Shown here: positions 1 through 6,800 of the stretch, piece after piece
Layout of the letters: each line of letters begins with the position of its first letter
Position numbering within the stretch: position 1 is the first letter of the stretch
Assembly (NCBI GenBank): GCA_024682015.1
Contig: JAIKZT010000276.1
Span: forward strand, 1-9,091
Length of the DNA stretch: 9,091 nt
Origin: Clostridia bacterium
GTDB lineage: Bacteria; Bacillota; Clostridia; Peptostreptococcales; Anaerovoracaceae
Reading direction: 5' to 3'
Program-made: the position numbers and the translations under genes
Notes under the pieces: model-generated
The model's input: only the letters and a program-made list of their open reading frames with translations
Databases searched by the model: none
Told to the model about the DNA's origin: nothing

Positions 1-756
1 GTGCTGCACGGCACGGATACCATGGCCTACACCGCCTCCGCGCTGTCCTTCATGCTGGAGGGGCTGACCAAACCCGTCGTGCTGACAGGGTCACAGATCC
101 CCTTGTGCGAACTGCGCAGCGACGGGCGCGACAACCTGATCACGTCCATGCTCATCGCTTCGGGCCAAAAGGCGCGGGAGGTCTGCATCTATTTCGGCGG
201 CAAACTGCTGCGGGGCAACCGCTCCACGAAGTATTCCGCGGACGGCCTCATCGCCTTCGCCTCGCCGAATTATCCCCAGCTGGCCGAGGCCGGCATCACC
301 ATCGATTACAATCAGCCCGCGCTGCAGCCCTCGCCGCAGGAGCCCTTCCGCCTGCAGCCCATGGCGGAGATCCCCATCGGCGTGCTGAAGGTCTTCCCCG
401 GCATCCAGTTCGGCCTGTTCGAATCCATCATGACGGAGAGCCTCAAGGGCATCGTCGTCGAAACGTTCGGCGCCGGAAACATCCCCGCGGGCGGCGGCGC
501 TCTGCTGCCCATCATACGCCGAGCGTTCGAGAACGGCTCCATCATCTGCGTCTGTTCCCAGTGCCCGCAGGGCACGGTAAGCCTGGGGACGTACGAGACC
601 AGCAGCGAACTGAAAAAGGCCGGCGCCGTTTCCGGCAAGGACCTGACGACGGAAGCCGCCGTCGCCAAGCTGTATTACCTGTTTTCCAAGGGTCTGGGCG
701 CATCCGAGATCAAGCGCCTCATGGAGGTGCCGCTCAGGGGCGAAATGCGGGAATAG
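1..756 (+). CDS. ansA: Type I (cytoplasmic) L-asparaginase, 5'-truncated by the window edge
   Basis: This enzyme hydrolyses L-asparagine to aspartate and ammonia. The visible 251 residues open with the family's second active-site signature, HGTDTMAYT (fragment residues 3-11), which carries the catalytic Thr5-Asp6 pair. They continue with VLTGSQIP (27-34), RSDGRDNL (39-46) and RGNRSTK, whose Lys77 is the expected active-site lysine. The C-terminal stretch LTTEAAVAKLYYL and the closing RGEM also match the type I family as I recall it from E. coli AnsA. About 85-90 N-terminal residues, including the first catalytic threonine (TGGTI region), lie outside the window. The GTG at position 1 is therefore an internal valine codon, not a start. 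The stop is TAG at 754-756. The gene converges with the SLH gene on the other strand across a hairpin-rich gap. Resemblance to AnsA rather than the secreted type II enzyme supports a cytoplasmic location, but the missing N-terminus prevents a check for a signal peptide. Confidence 0.95.
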   Translation: MLHGTDTMAYTASALSFMLEGLTKPVVLTGSQIPLCELRSDGRDNLITSMLIASGQKAREVCIYFGGKLLRGNRSTKYSADGLIAFASPNYPQLAEAGITIDYNQPALQPSPQEPFRLQPMAEIPIGVLKVFPGIQFGLFESIMTESLKGIVVETFGAGNIPAGGGALLPIIRRAFENGSIICVCSQCPQGTVSLGTYETSSELKKAGAVSGKDLTTEAAVAKLYYLFSKGLGASEIKRLMEVPLRGEMRE

Positions 757-812
757 ATGAGGTGAAAAAACTACCGCTTCTGGATGGCGGGATCACCTCT
801 CGGATGAGAGAA

Positions 813-840
813 TGAGTCAGGGGATGTTTCCGTTGACTCA
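813..840 (+). repeat. REP-like hairpin, left half of an inverted pair
   Basis: TGAGTCA (813-819) pairs perfectly with TGACTCA (834-840) around a 14-nt centre. The same element is repeated in opposite orientation at 866-899. GAGTCAGGGGATGTTTC (814-830) is complementary to 879-895 over 17 positions with a single G-T wobble, so the two copies can also pair with each other. This is the geometry of a REPIN (two inverted REP sequences), a non-autonomous element moved by RAYT-type (Y1) transposases. The family assignment comes from remembered sequence style; no RAYT gene is in the window. This copy is the more degenerate of the two. Confidence 0.6.
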
Positions 841-865
841 ATGAATCAAACAGTATAGATCGACA

Positions 866-899
866 AAAAGAGTCAGGAGAAACGTCCCCTGACTCTTTT
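866..899. terminator. REP-like hairpin acting as probable bidirectional terminator
   Basis: A perfect 12-bp stem, AAAAGAGTCAGG (866-877) with CCTGACTCTTTT (888-899), encloses a 10-nt loop. The stem ends in T-runs on both strands, so it can serve as a rho-independent terminator for ansA (+) and for the SLH gene (-), whose stop codon at 901-903 lies one base beyond it. It is also the right, inverted copy of the element at 813-840. Read on the minus strand its centre is GGGACGTTTCTC, nearly the same as the GGGACGGTTCTC centre of the hairpin at 3688-3721. I infer that a REP-like repeat has been adopted as the shared terminator of two convergent genes. Confidence 0.75.
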
Positions 900-900
900 C

Positions 901-2250
901 TTATTTTCTTACGAAACCGCCGAACGCGGCCTTGGCCGCCGCCGGATCGTAGCCGTAGTAGCGGGGCATCTCCGCGAATGTGCGGCAGAAGCGCTCGTAG
1001 GGATGCGGGCGGCCCTTGGCGTTGTAATCCTCGATCTGCGGGTCAAACAGGTAAAACTTTCCGCCGATCTCCACGATACAGACCTGATGCGGCGAGATGC
1101 CGCCCTGCTGGTCGTAGGTCTGACCCTGGCAGAAGTAGGATTTCAGGCCGATGCGGCGGGTCATCACCTGGAAGGCGGAGCTGTAATCGTCGCAGACGCC
1201 GCGGCCCGTCGTGAGGATGTGCTTCGCGTTGCTCACGACGACGGAATCGCGGTAAGCCTCGTACACGAAGATGCCCGCGTAAGACCGGCCGCCGATGTAG
1301 TCGTATTCGGCGTGGGCGATGATCCAGTCGTAGCAGGCTTTCACCTGCTCGTACGTGGACATGCCTTCCGAGAGGATCTCCGCGAAGATCTCGTCGATCA
1401 TGGCGTCGAGCGCCTCGTCGTTCGTCTTCATGGGATCGAGCACGGCGGAATTCAGGATCTGCTCCGGCGTGGACCCGGCCGGGATCTCGACCGGCGTCTC
1501 CTGCCAGCCCCGCGCCAGGTACGGGCCTTCCTGACCGCGCGTCGTCACGAGCGTTCGCCCGTCGTCTGCATAGAGCGTCAGCTGCTCCGTGCGCAGGATC
1601 GGCGCCTGCCGCCTTTCGGGTTCCGCCATGTTCAGCGCAACGGCCGCCACTTCGCTGCGGCGGATGTTCGCGTTTGGCCGGAACGTGCCGTACTCGTCGC
1701 TGCCGCTGAGGATGCCGGCGTTATACAGCCGGTAGATCGGCGCAGCCCAGTCCTCTTCGGCGGGCACGTCCGGGATGAGGCGAACGCTCGCAAGCTCCTC
1801 AAGAGCATACGACGGCAGCGCCTCCGCCATGATGGCCGCAAACTGCGCGCGGGTGGCCGTCTGCGTGTAATCTTCGTAATCGCCCGGCCATATGATGCCC
1901 GTCTCCACCGCATAATCCGCGTAGGTCTGATACCAGGGGCCGTCTTCCGCCCGGGGGATCTCCTCGTCGTAGAACGTGCTGTGCAGATTGCTGGCGATCA
2001 CGAGCGTCTCCGCCAGCGTGATGTTTCCGTCCGGGTCATACAGCCCTTCCCCTTTGCCGGCCACGAAGCCGTATTCGTAGGCGGCCTGCACGTACGGCGC
2101 GTACCAGGCGTCCTCCGCGACGTCCGCGAACGGCTCCTCGTAGGCGTAGCTCCGCGTGAAATTATCCATGTCGCCCGCGGCGGACGTGCGGGATACCTGG
2201 CTCAGCACCAGGCATGCGCCCATCAGCAGGCATAGCATTCTTTTGATCAT
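901..2250 (-). CDS. Secreted SLH-domain protein with C-terminal transglutaminase-like domain
   Basis: This 449-residue protein begins with a Sec signal peptide (MIKRMLCLLMGACLVLS, likely cut near Ala25). Three S-layer-homology modules follow at about 40-90, 104-147 and 160-210; typical pieces are DAWYAPYVQAAYEYG, TATRAQFAAIMAEAL and GTFRPNANIRRSE. SLH modules anchor proteins non-covalently to secondary cell-wall polymers. After a linker, residues 295-410 form a transglutaminase-like domain with the catalytic triad in order: Cys353 in GRGVCDDYSSAF, His388 in SPHQV and Asp403 in YLFDPQ. In bacteria such domains are usually cysteine proteases or amide-forming enzymes; the substrate cannot be told, though wall peptides or surface proteins are plausible. 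The ATG at 2248-2250 is chosen because GGAG lies 8 nt upstream and the signal peptide starts there. The TAA stop at 901-903 abuts the shared terminator. The promoter is probably 2297-2325. The frame on the opposite strand is a shadow. Confidence 0.93.
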   Translation of the reverse strand: MIKRMLCLLMGACLVLSQVSRTSAAGDMDNFTRSYAYEEPFADVAEDAWYAPYVQAAYEYGFVAGKGEGLYDPDGNITLAETLVIASNLHSTFYDEEIPRAEDGPWYQTYADYAVETGIIWPGDYEDYTQTATRAQFAAIMAEALPSYALEELASVRLIPDVPAEEDWAAPIYRLYNAGILSGSDEYGTFRPNANIRRSEVAAVALNMAEPERRQAPILRTEQLTLYADDGRTLVTTRGQEGPYLARGWQETPVEIPAGSTPEQILNSAVLDPMKTNDEALDAMIDEIFAEILSEGMSTYEQVKACYDWIIAHAEYDYIGGRSYAGIFVYEAYRDSVVVSNAKHILTTGRGVCDDYSSAFQVMTRRIGLKSYFCQGQTYDQQGGISPHQVCIVEIGGKFYLFDPQIEDYNAKGRPHPYERFCRTFAEMPRYYGYDPAAAKAAFGGFVRK

Positions 2251-2268
2251 CTTGCAAACTCCGAGTTG

Positions 2269-2284
2269 TTTTTGCGCGCAAAAA
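2269..2284. promoter_or_regulatory. Perfect 16-bp palindrome in the SLH-gene leader
   Basis: TTTTTGCGCGCAAAAA reads identically on both strands. It lies just upstream of the GGAG ribosome site of the SLH gene (ATG at 2250) and directly abuts the 11-bp inverted repeat at 2285-2319. It may be an operator half of a larger regulatory region. Alternatively, its T-run (read on the minus strand) simply supplies the U-tract of a terminator formed by that repeat. No binding protein can be named. Confidence 0.4.
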
Positions 2285-2319
2285 GCGCGCCCTGTCAGTA
2301 TATATCAAACAGGGCGCGC
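2285..2319 (-). terminator. 11-bp inverted repeat: terminator of the decayed upstream gene and/or operator
   Basis: GCGCGCCCTGT (2285-2295) and ACAGGGCGCGC (2309-2319) form a perfect 11-bp stem with a 13-nt AT-rich loop. Read on the minus strand the stem is followed by TTTTT (2284-2280), giving standard rho-independent terminator geometry 39 bp past the stop codon of the Ig-like remnant at 2358. However, the loop holds the best -10 sequence for the SLH gene, and one arm fills most of the promoter spacer. The repeat could therefore also be a repressor site. Both readings are compatible; the terminator reading is better supported. Confidence 0.6.
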
Positions 2320-2325
2320 AGGCAA
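2297..2325 (-). promoter_or_regulatory. Putative sigma-A promoter of the SLH-transglutaminase gene
   Basis: On the minus strand, TTGCCT (2325-2320; 4 of 6 matches to TTGACA) and TATACT (2302-2297; 5 of 6 matches to TATAAT) are separated by exactly 17 bp. Transcription would start near 2290, giving a leader of about 40 nt before the ATG at 2250. The -10 hexamer sits in the loop of the inverted repeat at 2285-2319, so hairpin and promoter overlap. Assignment rests on consensus matching only. Confidence 0.5.
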
Positions 2326-2357
2326 ATGGAGTTTGTGTGAAAACGGAGGGAGCGCCT

Positions 2358-2530
2358 TTACGGCTCCATCCACAGCGTGGCCGTATCGCTCGCAGAGGTG
2401 TTGGCGTAAGCGTCGGTGACCACGCAGTAGACCTGGCGGCCCGATTTGGCCGGGACCATCGTGACGGAGTAGGTCTGGGAGCATATGCCGCTCGTAAATG
2501 TCCTGCCGTCCGGATCAACCAATGGTTGTA
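2358..2530 (-). pseudogene. 3' remnant of an Ig-like-domain surface-protein gene
   Basis: Read on the minus strand, about 57 codons ending in TAA (2360-2358) encode GRTFTSGICSQTYSV, then AKSGRQVYCVVTDAYANT, then TATLWMEP. This is the last part of a bacterial Ig-like module of the type found in tandem in Clostridial surface proteins: the YxCxVTD core strand, a short loop, then a final TATL strand. The usual preceding strands (a tryptophan in a WYYS/WQYS-like context) are missing. The frame runs upstream without stops to about 2621, but that portion is only the antisense of the XRE gene's leader and shows no domain character, and no ribosome site supports a start. I infer a larger gene was truncated here, perhaps when the regulator gene arrived. 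The hairpin at 2285-2319 would have been its terminator. The left boundary of homology is approximate. Confidence 0.55.
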
Positions 2531-2570
2531 TGACTTGTCCAAATGGGCTGTGGCCTGCCCTTTCCGCTTG

Positions 2571-2579
2571 TGCTATCCT
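2571..2579 (+). promoter_or_regulatory. Possible extended -10 promoter of the XRE regulator gene
   Basis: TGCTATCCT matches the extended -10 form TGnTATAAT at seven of eight defined bases or nearly so, 42 bp before the ATG at 2621. No convincing -35 hexamer lies 16-18 bp upstream, which is typical of extended -10 promoters. Transcription would begin near 2586. Evidence is consensus matching only. Confidence 0.35.
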
Positions 2580-2620
2580 ATGGTTGACGGTACCGATAGA
2601 ACGCAAAGGAGAACAAAACA

Positions 2621-3658
2621 ATGGAATTGACGAATAAGATCAAAAACCTGCGCACAGCGCGCAGGATCACGCAGGATGCGCTGGCGGAAGCGCTCGGCGT
2701 CTCCGCACAGGCCGTGTCCAAATGGGAGCGGGGCCTGGCCATGCCGGACGTCAGCCTCCTCCCTGAACTGGCGGTTTACTTCGGGGTGACGCTGGACGAA
2801 CTGTTCGGCCTGTCCGAAGAAAAGGAATACGACCGCATCCAGAACGTCATCTGGGACAAGCGCCTGCTCAGCCACGAGGAACTCGACCAGGCGGAGCGCT
2901 GGCTGGACGAGAAGATCGCCTCCGGCTACCGAACGGCCGACTGCCACCGGCTGAAGGCGGATCTGTACAACCACCAGGCCGGTTTCCTGCACGAGGCGGC
3001 GGCGGGCGAAGCCATGGCGGCGCTGGCCATCGACCCGGACTGCAAAGGCGCGCACGGAGAGCTGAACACGGGGCTGCACGGCTACGTACCGGACTGGTGC
3101 GTGCGCAACCACCACAAGGAGATCGACTATTACAAGGACTTTATCAAGGCTCACCCCCGGAACTGGCGGGCTCACCTGTGGCTGCTGGACAACCTGATCG
3201 ACGACGGGCGCTTCGCGGAAGCAGAAGAAACGGCTGAAAGCCTCGCGAAGATCGACGGCACGTTCCGCACGAGCCTCTACCGCGGCCTGATCCTGTGGCA
3301 TCAGGGGAAGAGGCCCGAAGCGCACGCCGTCTGGGACAAGATGCTGGCGGAGTTTGAAAACGACTGGCTCGTCTGGTTCAGCCTGGGCGACGTCGCCGCG
3401 ATGGAACTGCGCTACGAAGACGCGGCGGCCATGTACCGCAAGGGCATCGAGGTACAGGAACACCCCCGATACGTGGACGGCTTCGAATCCATCGCGCAGA
3501 TCTGCGAGGTCTGCGGTGACTATGCCGCGGCCATCGCCGCGCTGGAGGAAGAACTCGAAGTGCTGAAGACGGACTGGGACACGACGAAGGGCGAGACGGC
3601 GGATTCCGTCCGCCGCGAGATCAGGCGGCTGAAGGCCAGACAGTCAAAGAAAGCATAA
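2621..3658 (+). CDS. XRE-family HTH transcriptional regulator with TPR-like C-terminal region
   Basis: This 345-residue protein starts with a Cro/C1-type helix-turn-helix (residues 4-62). Its helices run through ITQDALAEALGVS and AQAVSKWERGLAMPD, ending in LPELAVYFGVTLDELFG, a very typical XRE module that binds operator DNA as a dimer. Residues 75-325 are helical and resemble tetratricopeptide repeats: helix pairs such as NWRAHLWLLDNLIDDGRFAEAEE (about 181-203), the pair around 245-275 with WFSLGDVAAMELRYEDAAAMYRKG, and 288-312. In regulators of this shape the C-terminal half often senses a peptide or protein partner. No ligand can be inferred here. The ATG follows AAGGAG (2606-2611) with 9-nt spacing. 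The TAA stop is at 3656-3658, and a hairpin terminator lies at 3688-3721. The gene is divergent from the SLH gene and lies 165 bp before the giant surface gene, so either could be a target. That link is only positional. Confidence 0.92.
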   Translation: MELTNKIKNLRTARRITQDALAEALGVSAQAVSKWERGLAMPDVSLLPELAVYFGVTLDELFGLSEEKEYDRIQNVIWDKRLLSHEELDQAERWLDEKIASGYRTADCHRLKADLYNHQAGFLHEAAAGEAMAALAIDPDCKGAHGELNTGLHGYVPDWCVRNHHKEIDYYKDFIKAHPRNWRAHLWLLDNLIDDGRFAEAEETAESLAKIDGTFRTSLYRGLILWHQGKRPEAHAVWDKMLAEFENDWLVWFSLGDVAAMELRYEDAAAMYRKGIEVQEHPRYVDGFESIAQICEVCGDYAAAIAALEEELEVLKTDWDTTKGETADSVRREIRRLKARQSKKA

Positions 3659-3687
3659 ATCCGCACGCCAAAGGCTGCTTTTGGAAC

Positions 3688-3721
3688 AAATGGGACAGAG
3701 GGACGGTTCTCTGTCCCATTT
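3688..3721 (+). terminator. REP-like hairpin serving as terminator of the XRE gene
   Basis: AAATGGGACAGAG (3688-3700) pairs perfectly over 13 bp with CTCTGTCCCATTT (3709-3721) around an 8-nt loop, followed by one further T. It lies 29 bp past the XRE stop and before the promoter of the giant gene. The AAAT/ATTT ends would allow weak termination on both strands. The centre GGGACGGTTCTC matches that of the hairpin at 866-899 (GGGACGTTTCTC), although the outer stems differ. I recognise this GGGACAG...CTGTCCC style as a REP-like repeat common in Clostridia; that is memory, not a search. Confidence 0.75.
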
Positions 3722-3749
3722 TCGTCATGAATACTGACATTTATGCCAG

Positions 3750-3777
3750 TTACCATCCGGACGATCCGGTGTATACT
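3750..3777 (+). promoter_or_regulatory. Putative sigma-A promoter of the giant surface-protein gene
   Basis: TTACCA (3750-3755; 4 of 6 to consensus) and TATACT (3772-3777; 5 of 6) are separated by 16 bp. Transcription would begin near 3784, leaving a leader of about 40 nt with AGGAGG at 3811-3816. The promoter lies cleanly between the XRE terminator and the start codon, which suggests the giant gene is transcribed on its own. Confidence 0.5.
3755..3769. promoter_or_regulatory. Possible operator: ATCCGG repeat in the promoter spacer
   Basis: ATCCGGACGATCCGG contains two direct copies of ATCCGG nine bases apart. CCGGA (3757-3761) and TCCGG (3765-3769) within it also form an inverted repeat. 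It lies between the putative -35 and -10 hexamers of the giant gene, where a bound protein would block polymerase. The upstream XRE protein is an obvious candidate binder, but nothing in the sequence proves it. A short repeat like this can occur by chance in GC-rich DNA. Confidence 0.3.
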
Positions 3778-3823
3778 TTAAGTGGTATATTGTCTCTTTC
3801 CAAGCCGGATAGGAGGAAACATC

Positions 3824-6800
3824 ATGAAACAGGCGCATAGACTGCTCAGCATACTGCTTATCCTTGCCGTGATCTTTGGGATGGTGCCTGCGACGCGGAT
3901 CGCCGCTGCGACGGGCATAACACCCGGCAGCAAACCGGGTAGCAGCGGGAAGATCACCTTTACTGTGGACGACGCGGGCGTATTGACCTGGAGCGAAGTG
4001 CCAGGCGCCGCCAGCTACGATCTGACGATCTGGACCGATGGCGGCCTGTTCAAGACGGAGACCGGCAATACCTCCCGGATCTACGATCTGCGGGCGCAAT
4101 TGGATAAGTACAAGAGGGATTCCGGAACGGTGGAGGTCAGCATCACGCCCGATCGCGGCAGCGAATACGCGGACAGCGCCTCTTTTCTGTATGCCAGCCC
4201 TTATCCCAAGCTGGAAGCGCCCGCGGGCCTGCATTGGAACGGCATGTTCGCCGACTGGGACGACGTTCCGGGCGCGGACGGCTACGTCATCTACCTGTAT
4301 CAGTCCAGCGGTTCCGCGCTGACCCATTACGACGTGGCCGACTCGTATTTCAATTGCGTCGACTACCCTGCCGTTGCCAACCTGGTGCGCGACGGCTGGT
4401 ATTTTACTGTGAAAGCGACTTCTTCGGGGAACTGCAGGGACAGCGCGTTCAATGAAAGCCCCCGCAAAGGCAGCGTCCCGGGAGACGGCGTAAGAGCCGA
4501 AAGCAAAGCCGGCGCGAACGGCAAGCTCACGTTTACCGTGGACAGCGAAGGCGTGCTCACCTGGAGCGCCGTTAGCGGCGCGACAGGCTACGACGTTTCC
4601 GTCTGGACCGAAGGTCGCCTGTTCAGATCGGAGACCGGCAATACCTCGCGAACTTACGATCTGCAGGGTCAATTGAACCAGTATCGGAAGGACTCCGGGA
4701 CGATAACGGTCGACGTTACGCCCCAGGGCGTTTACGGATACGCCGACAGAGCGCATTTTCTGTATGCCAGCCCCTACGGCAAACTGGAAGCGCCTACAGG
4801 CCTTCGCTGGAACGGCAGCCTGGCGGATTGGAACGACGCAGCCGGGGCAGACAGCTATACGATCTGGCTGTATCAGCCCAGCGGAAGCGCGTATTCCCAT
4901 TGGACGACGGCGGAATCGTCGTTTGACCTCGGCGCCGTGGCCGATCCCCAAAACGATTGGTATTTCAAGGTGCAGGCGAATTCCGCAAGCGGCTTCAGAG
5001 ACAGCGTCTTCAACGAAAGCCCCCGGAAGACCGCGGACGCCTCTTCACAGATATGGCTCGTAGGAACCTATGCCTACGACGAGACCCTCGACGAGATCGA
5101 CAGCGGCGGACAGGTGTACATGCAGACCTCCGCGAATACGTATGACTGGTCGAACGGGGGATATACCGAATATGCCGTCGAAAACACGGCCGTGACCGTA
5201 AAGGCGCAGCCCGCGGCAGGCTATGAGTTCGTGGAGTGGAGACAGGGAACGAAAGGCGCCGTCATCTCCGCCGACGCCGCCTATTCCTTTACCTGCACCG
5301 GTTCCCGGTATCTGTACGCGGTCTTCAGACAAAAAGGCGCTGCCATCGAGATCCGCGAGGTCAATGGCACGATCAGCGCGGAGAACGTTCCGCGCGCGGG
5401 CATGGAAGTCGAGCACTTCATGCCGAACTGCCCCGCCGGTGAGCACTACACCAGGGCCTGGAACGGCGCCAATTGGCGGGACGAGAACGGCGTGCTGATC
5501 GCGCCCAGCATCAGACAGCATTATGACATCGGTTACGAGTTTGAGGCAGGCCGCACCTACACGACGGACGGTTTCTACTTCGAGGCATCCGAAGGTTACG
5601 TATTCGCGGATGAACCGGCTGTAACGCTGACCGGGCCAGATCCTTCCATGTGGACGTACGAGATCACGGGATTCAACGATGCCCGCACCATCATGCACGT
5701 CAGGTTCACGTTCACCATCCCAGGCGAACGGGAGTATCCCGACATCGACAAGGTATCGATGGTCTATTCCGGTATGCACGCGGAAGGCGCGCCCCAGTCG
5801 AGCGTGACAGAACTGATCTACAACAACTGCACCCTCTGGTATCAGGAGTGGAACACCGGCGCCTGGGGAAGCGAGGCGTCCTGGGACATTCAGGACGGCA
5901 CCGGCGAAAAGATCTTTAAAGCCGGCGAGACCTACGTCCACATGATCGAGCTGCGCGCCAATGACGGCTACCGGTTCTCCGAAAGCCTGATCGCGCAAAA
6001 GGGACGCCAGGGCTATGAGGAGATCGGCGCGGTCACCCTGTCCGCTGACCGCACGGTCGCCACCGTAAGCTACACCTATACCATCGCGGGGCTCGAATAC
6101 ATAGATCCCGTGGTCATCGAACCGAAAGGCGGAAACGAAGCCTTCTGCCTGATGCGCCAGGGCGGAAACAATTTCAACGGCGTGCCCTTTACGACCAGCT
6201 ATACTCTTGCGGACGCCCCGTACAAGGTCGATAGCTCCTGCAAGTGGTACGACGCCGAGACGGACGAGCAGATCCGCGACATTGCTTCCGCTGATCTGGA
6301 GTTGGGCAGGAGATACCGTCTCGAGTTCTTCATCGAGATCAAGGACGAGTATGAGACAGCCTGCCGGTTCGGCCAGGATCCGTCGCTCGTGATCAAGGAT
6401 TACCAGTATGCAGGCGCGAGTTTTCTGAAGGTCGAAACATCGGGCGGCGGCGGACTGCAGCTGAAGGTCTCCATGACCTATACCGTCCAGCCCAGACCCG
6501 GCGAAGGCGGCAGCGCGCAGTATCCCCTCATCTGCTATACCTACAATGAATTCAAGTACGCCATGGAAAGAGCCGACATCCGTTATGTCGCTCTCGGCAA
6601 CGTGGAGGACATGCTGCCCGCCATCCCGCACGACGAGGAAACAGAACCCGGCAGCATCCGGCGCACGGCGATCGTCGTGCGCGGGCACAAGGATCTGAAC
6701 CTGCTGGGCAACGCGGTCTTCAGATGCCCTCTGACCGGAAACTACGACCTGAAATACTACGTTCAGCTGCTGACGCTGACGGACGCCGCCAATTCCTCCC

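Noticed and set aside
759..799. GAGGTGA/TCACCTC inverted repeat just after ansA, considered as its terminator.
   Set aside because: It has only a 7-bp stem with a 27-nt loop and no T-run. The hairpin at 866-899 is a far better terminator.
1003..2235. Plus-strand open frame of 410 codons.
   Set aside because: It lies antisense to the SLH gene, whose signal peptide, three SLH modules and catalytic triad settle the strand.
2212..2250. Possible lipoprotein signal in the SLH protein (MGAC at residues 10-13).
   Set aside because: The hydrophobic stretch before the cysteine is too short and the -3 position is methionine rather than leucine. An ordinary signal peptide cut near Ala25 fits better.
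2162..2542. Minus-strand open frame of 126 codons running into the SLH gene.
   Set aside because: It overlaps the Ig-like remnant and the start of the SLH gene in another frame, crosses the terminator hairpin, and has proline- and arginine-rich shadow composition.
2573..3463. Minus-strand open frame of 296 codons.
   Set aside because: It is antisense to the XRE gene, has biased low-complexity composition rich in V, R and Q, and has no domain.
3668..3684. CCAAAGGCTGCTTTTGG stem-loop after the XRE stop.
   Set aside because: It is short, needs a wobble or bulge, and lies immediately before the much stronger hairpin at 3688-3721.
3725..4951. Minus-strand open frame of 408 codons.
   Set aside because: It is a shadow of the start of the giant gene. 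It even shows a mirrored repeat because the sense strand is duplicated, and no start signal supports it.
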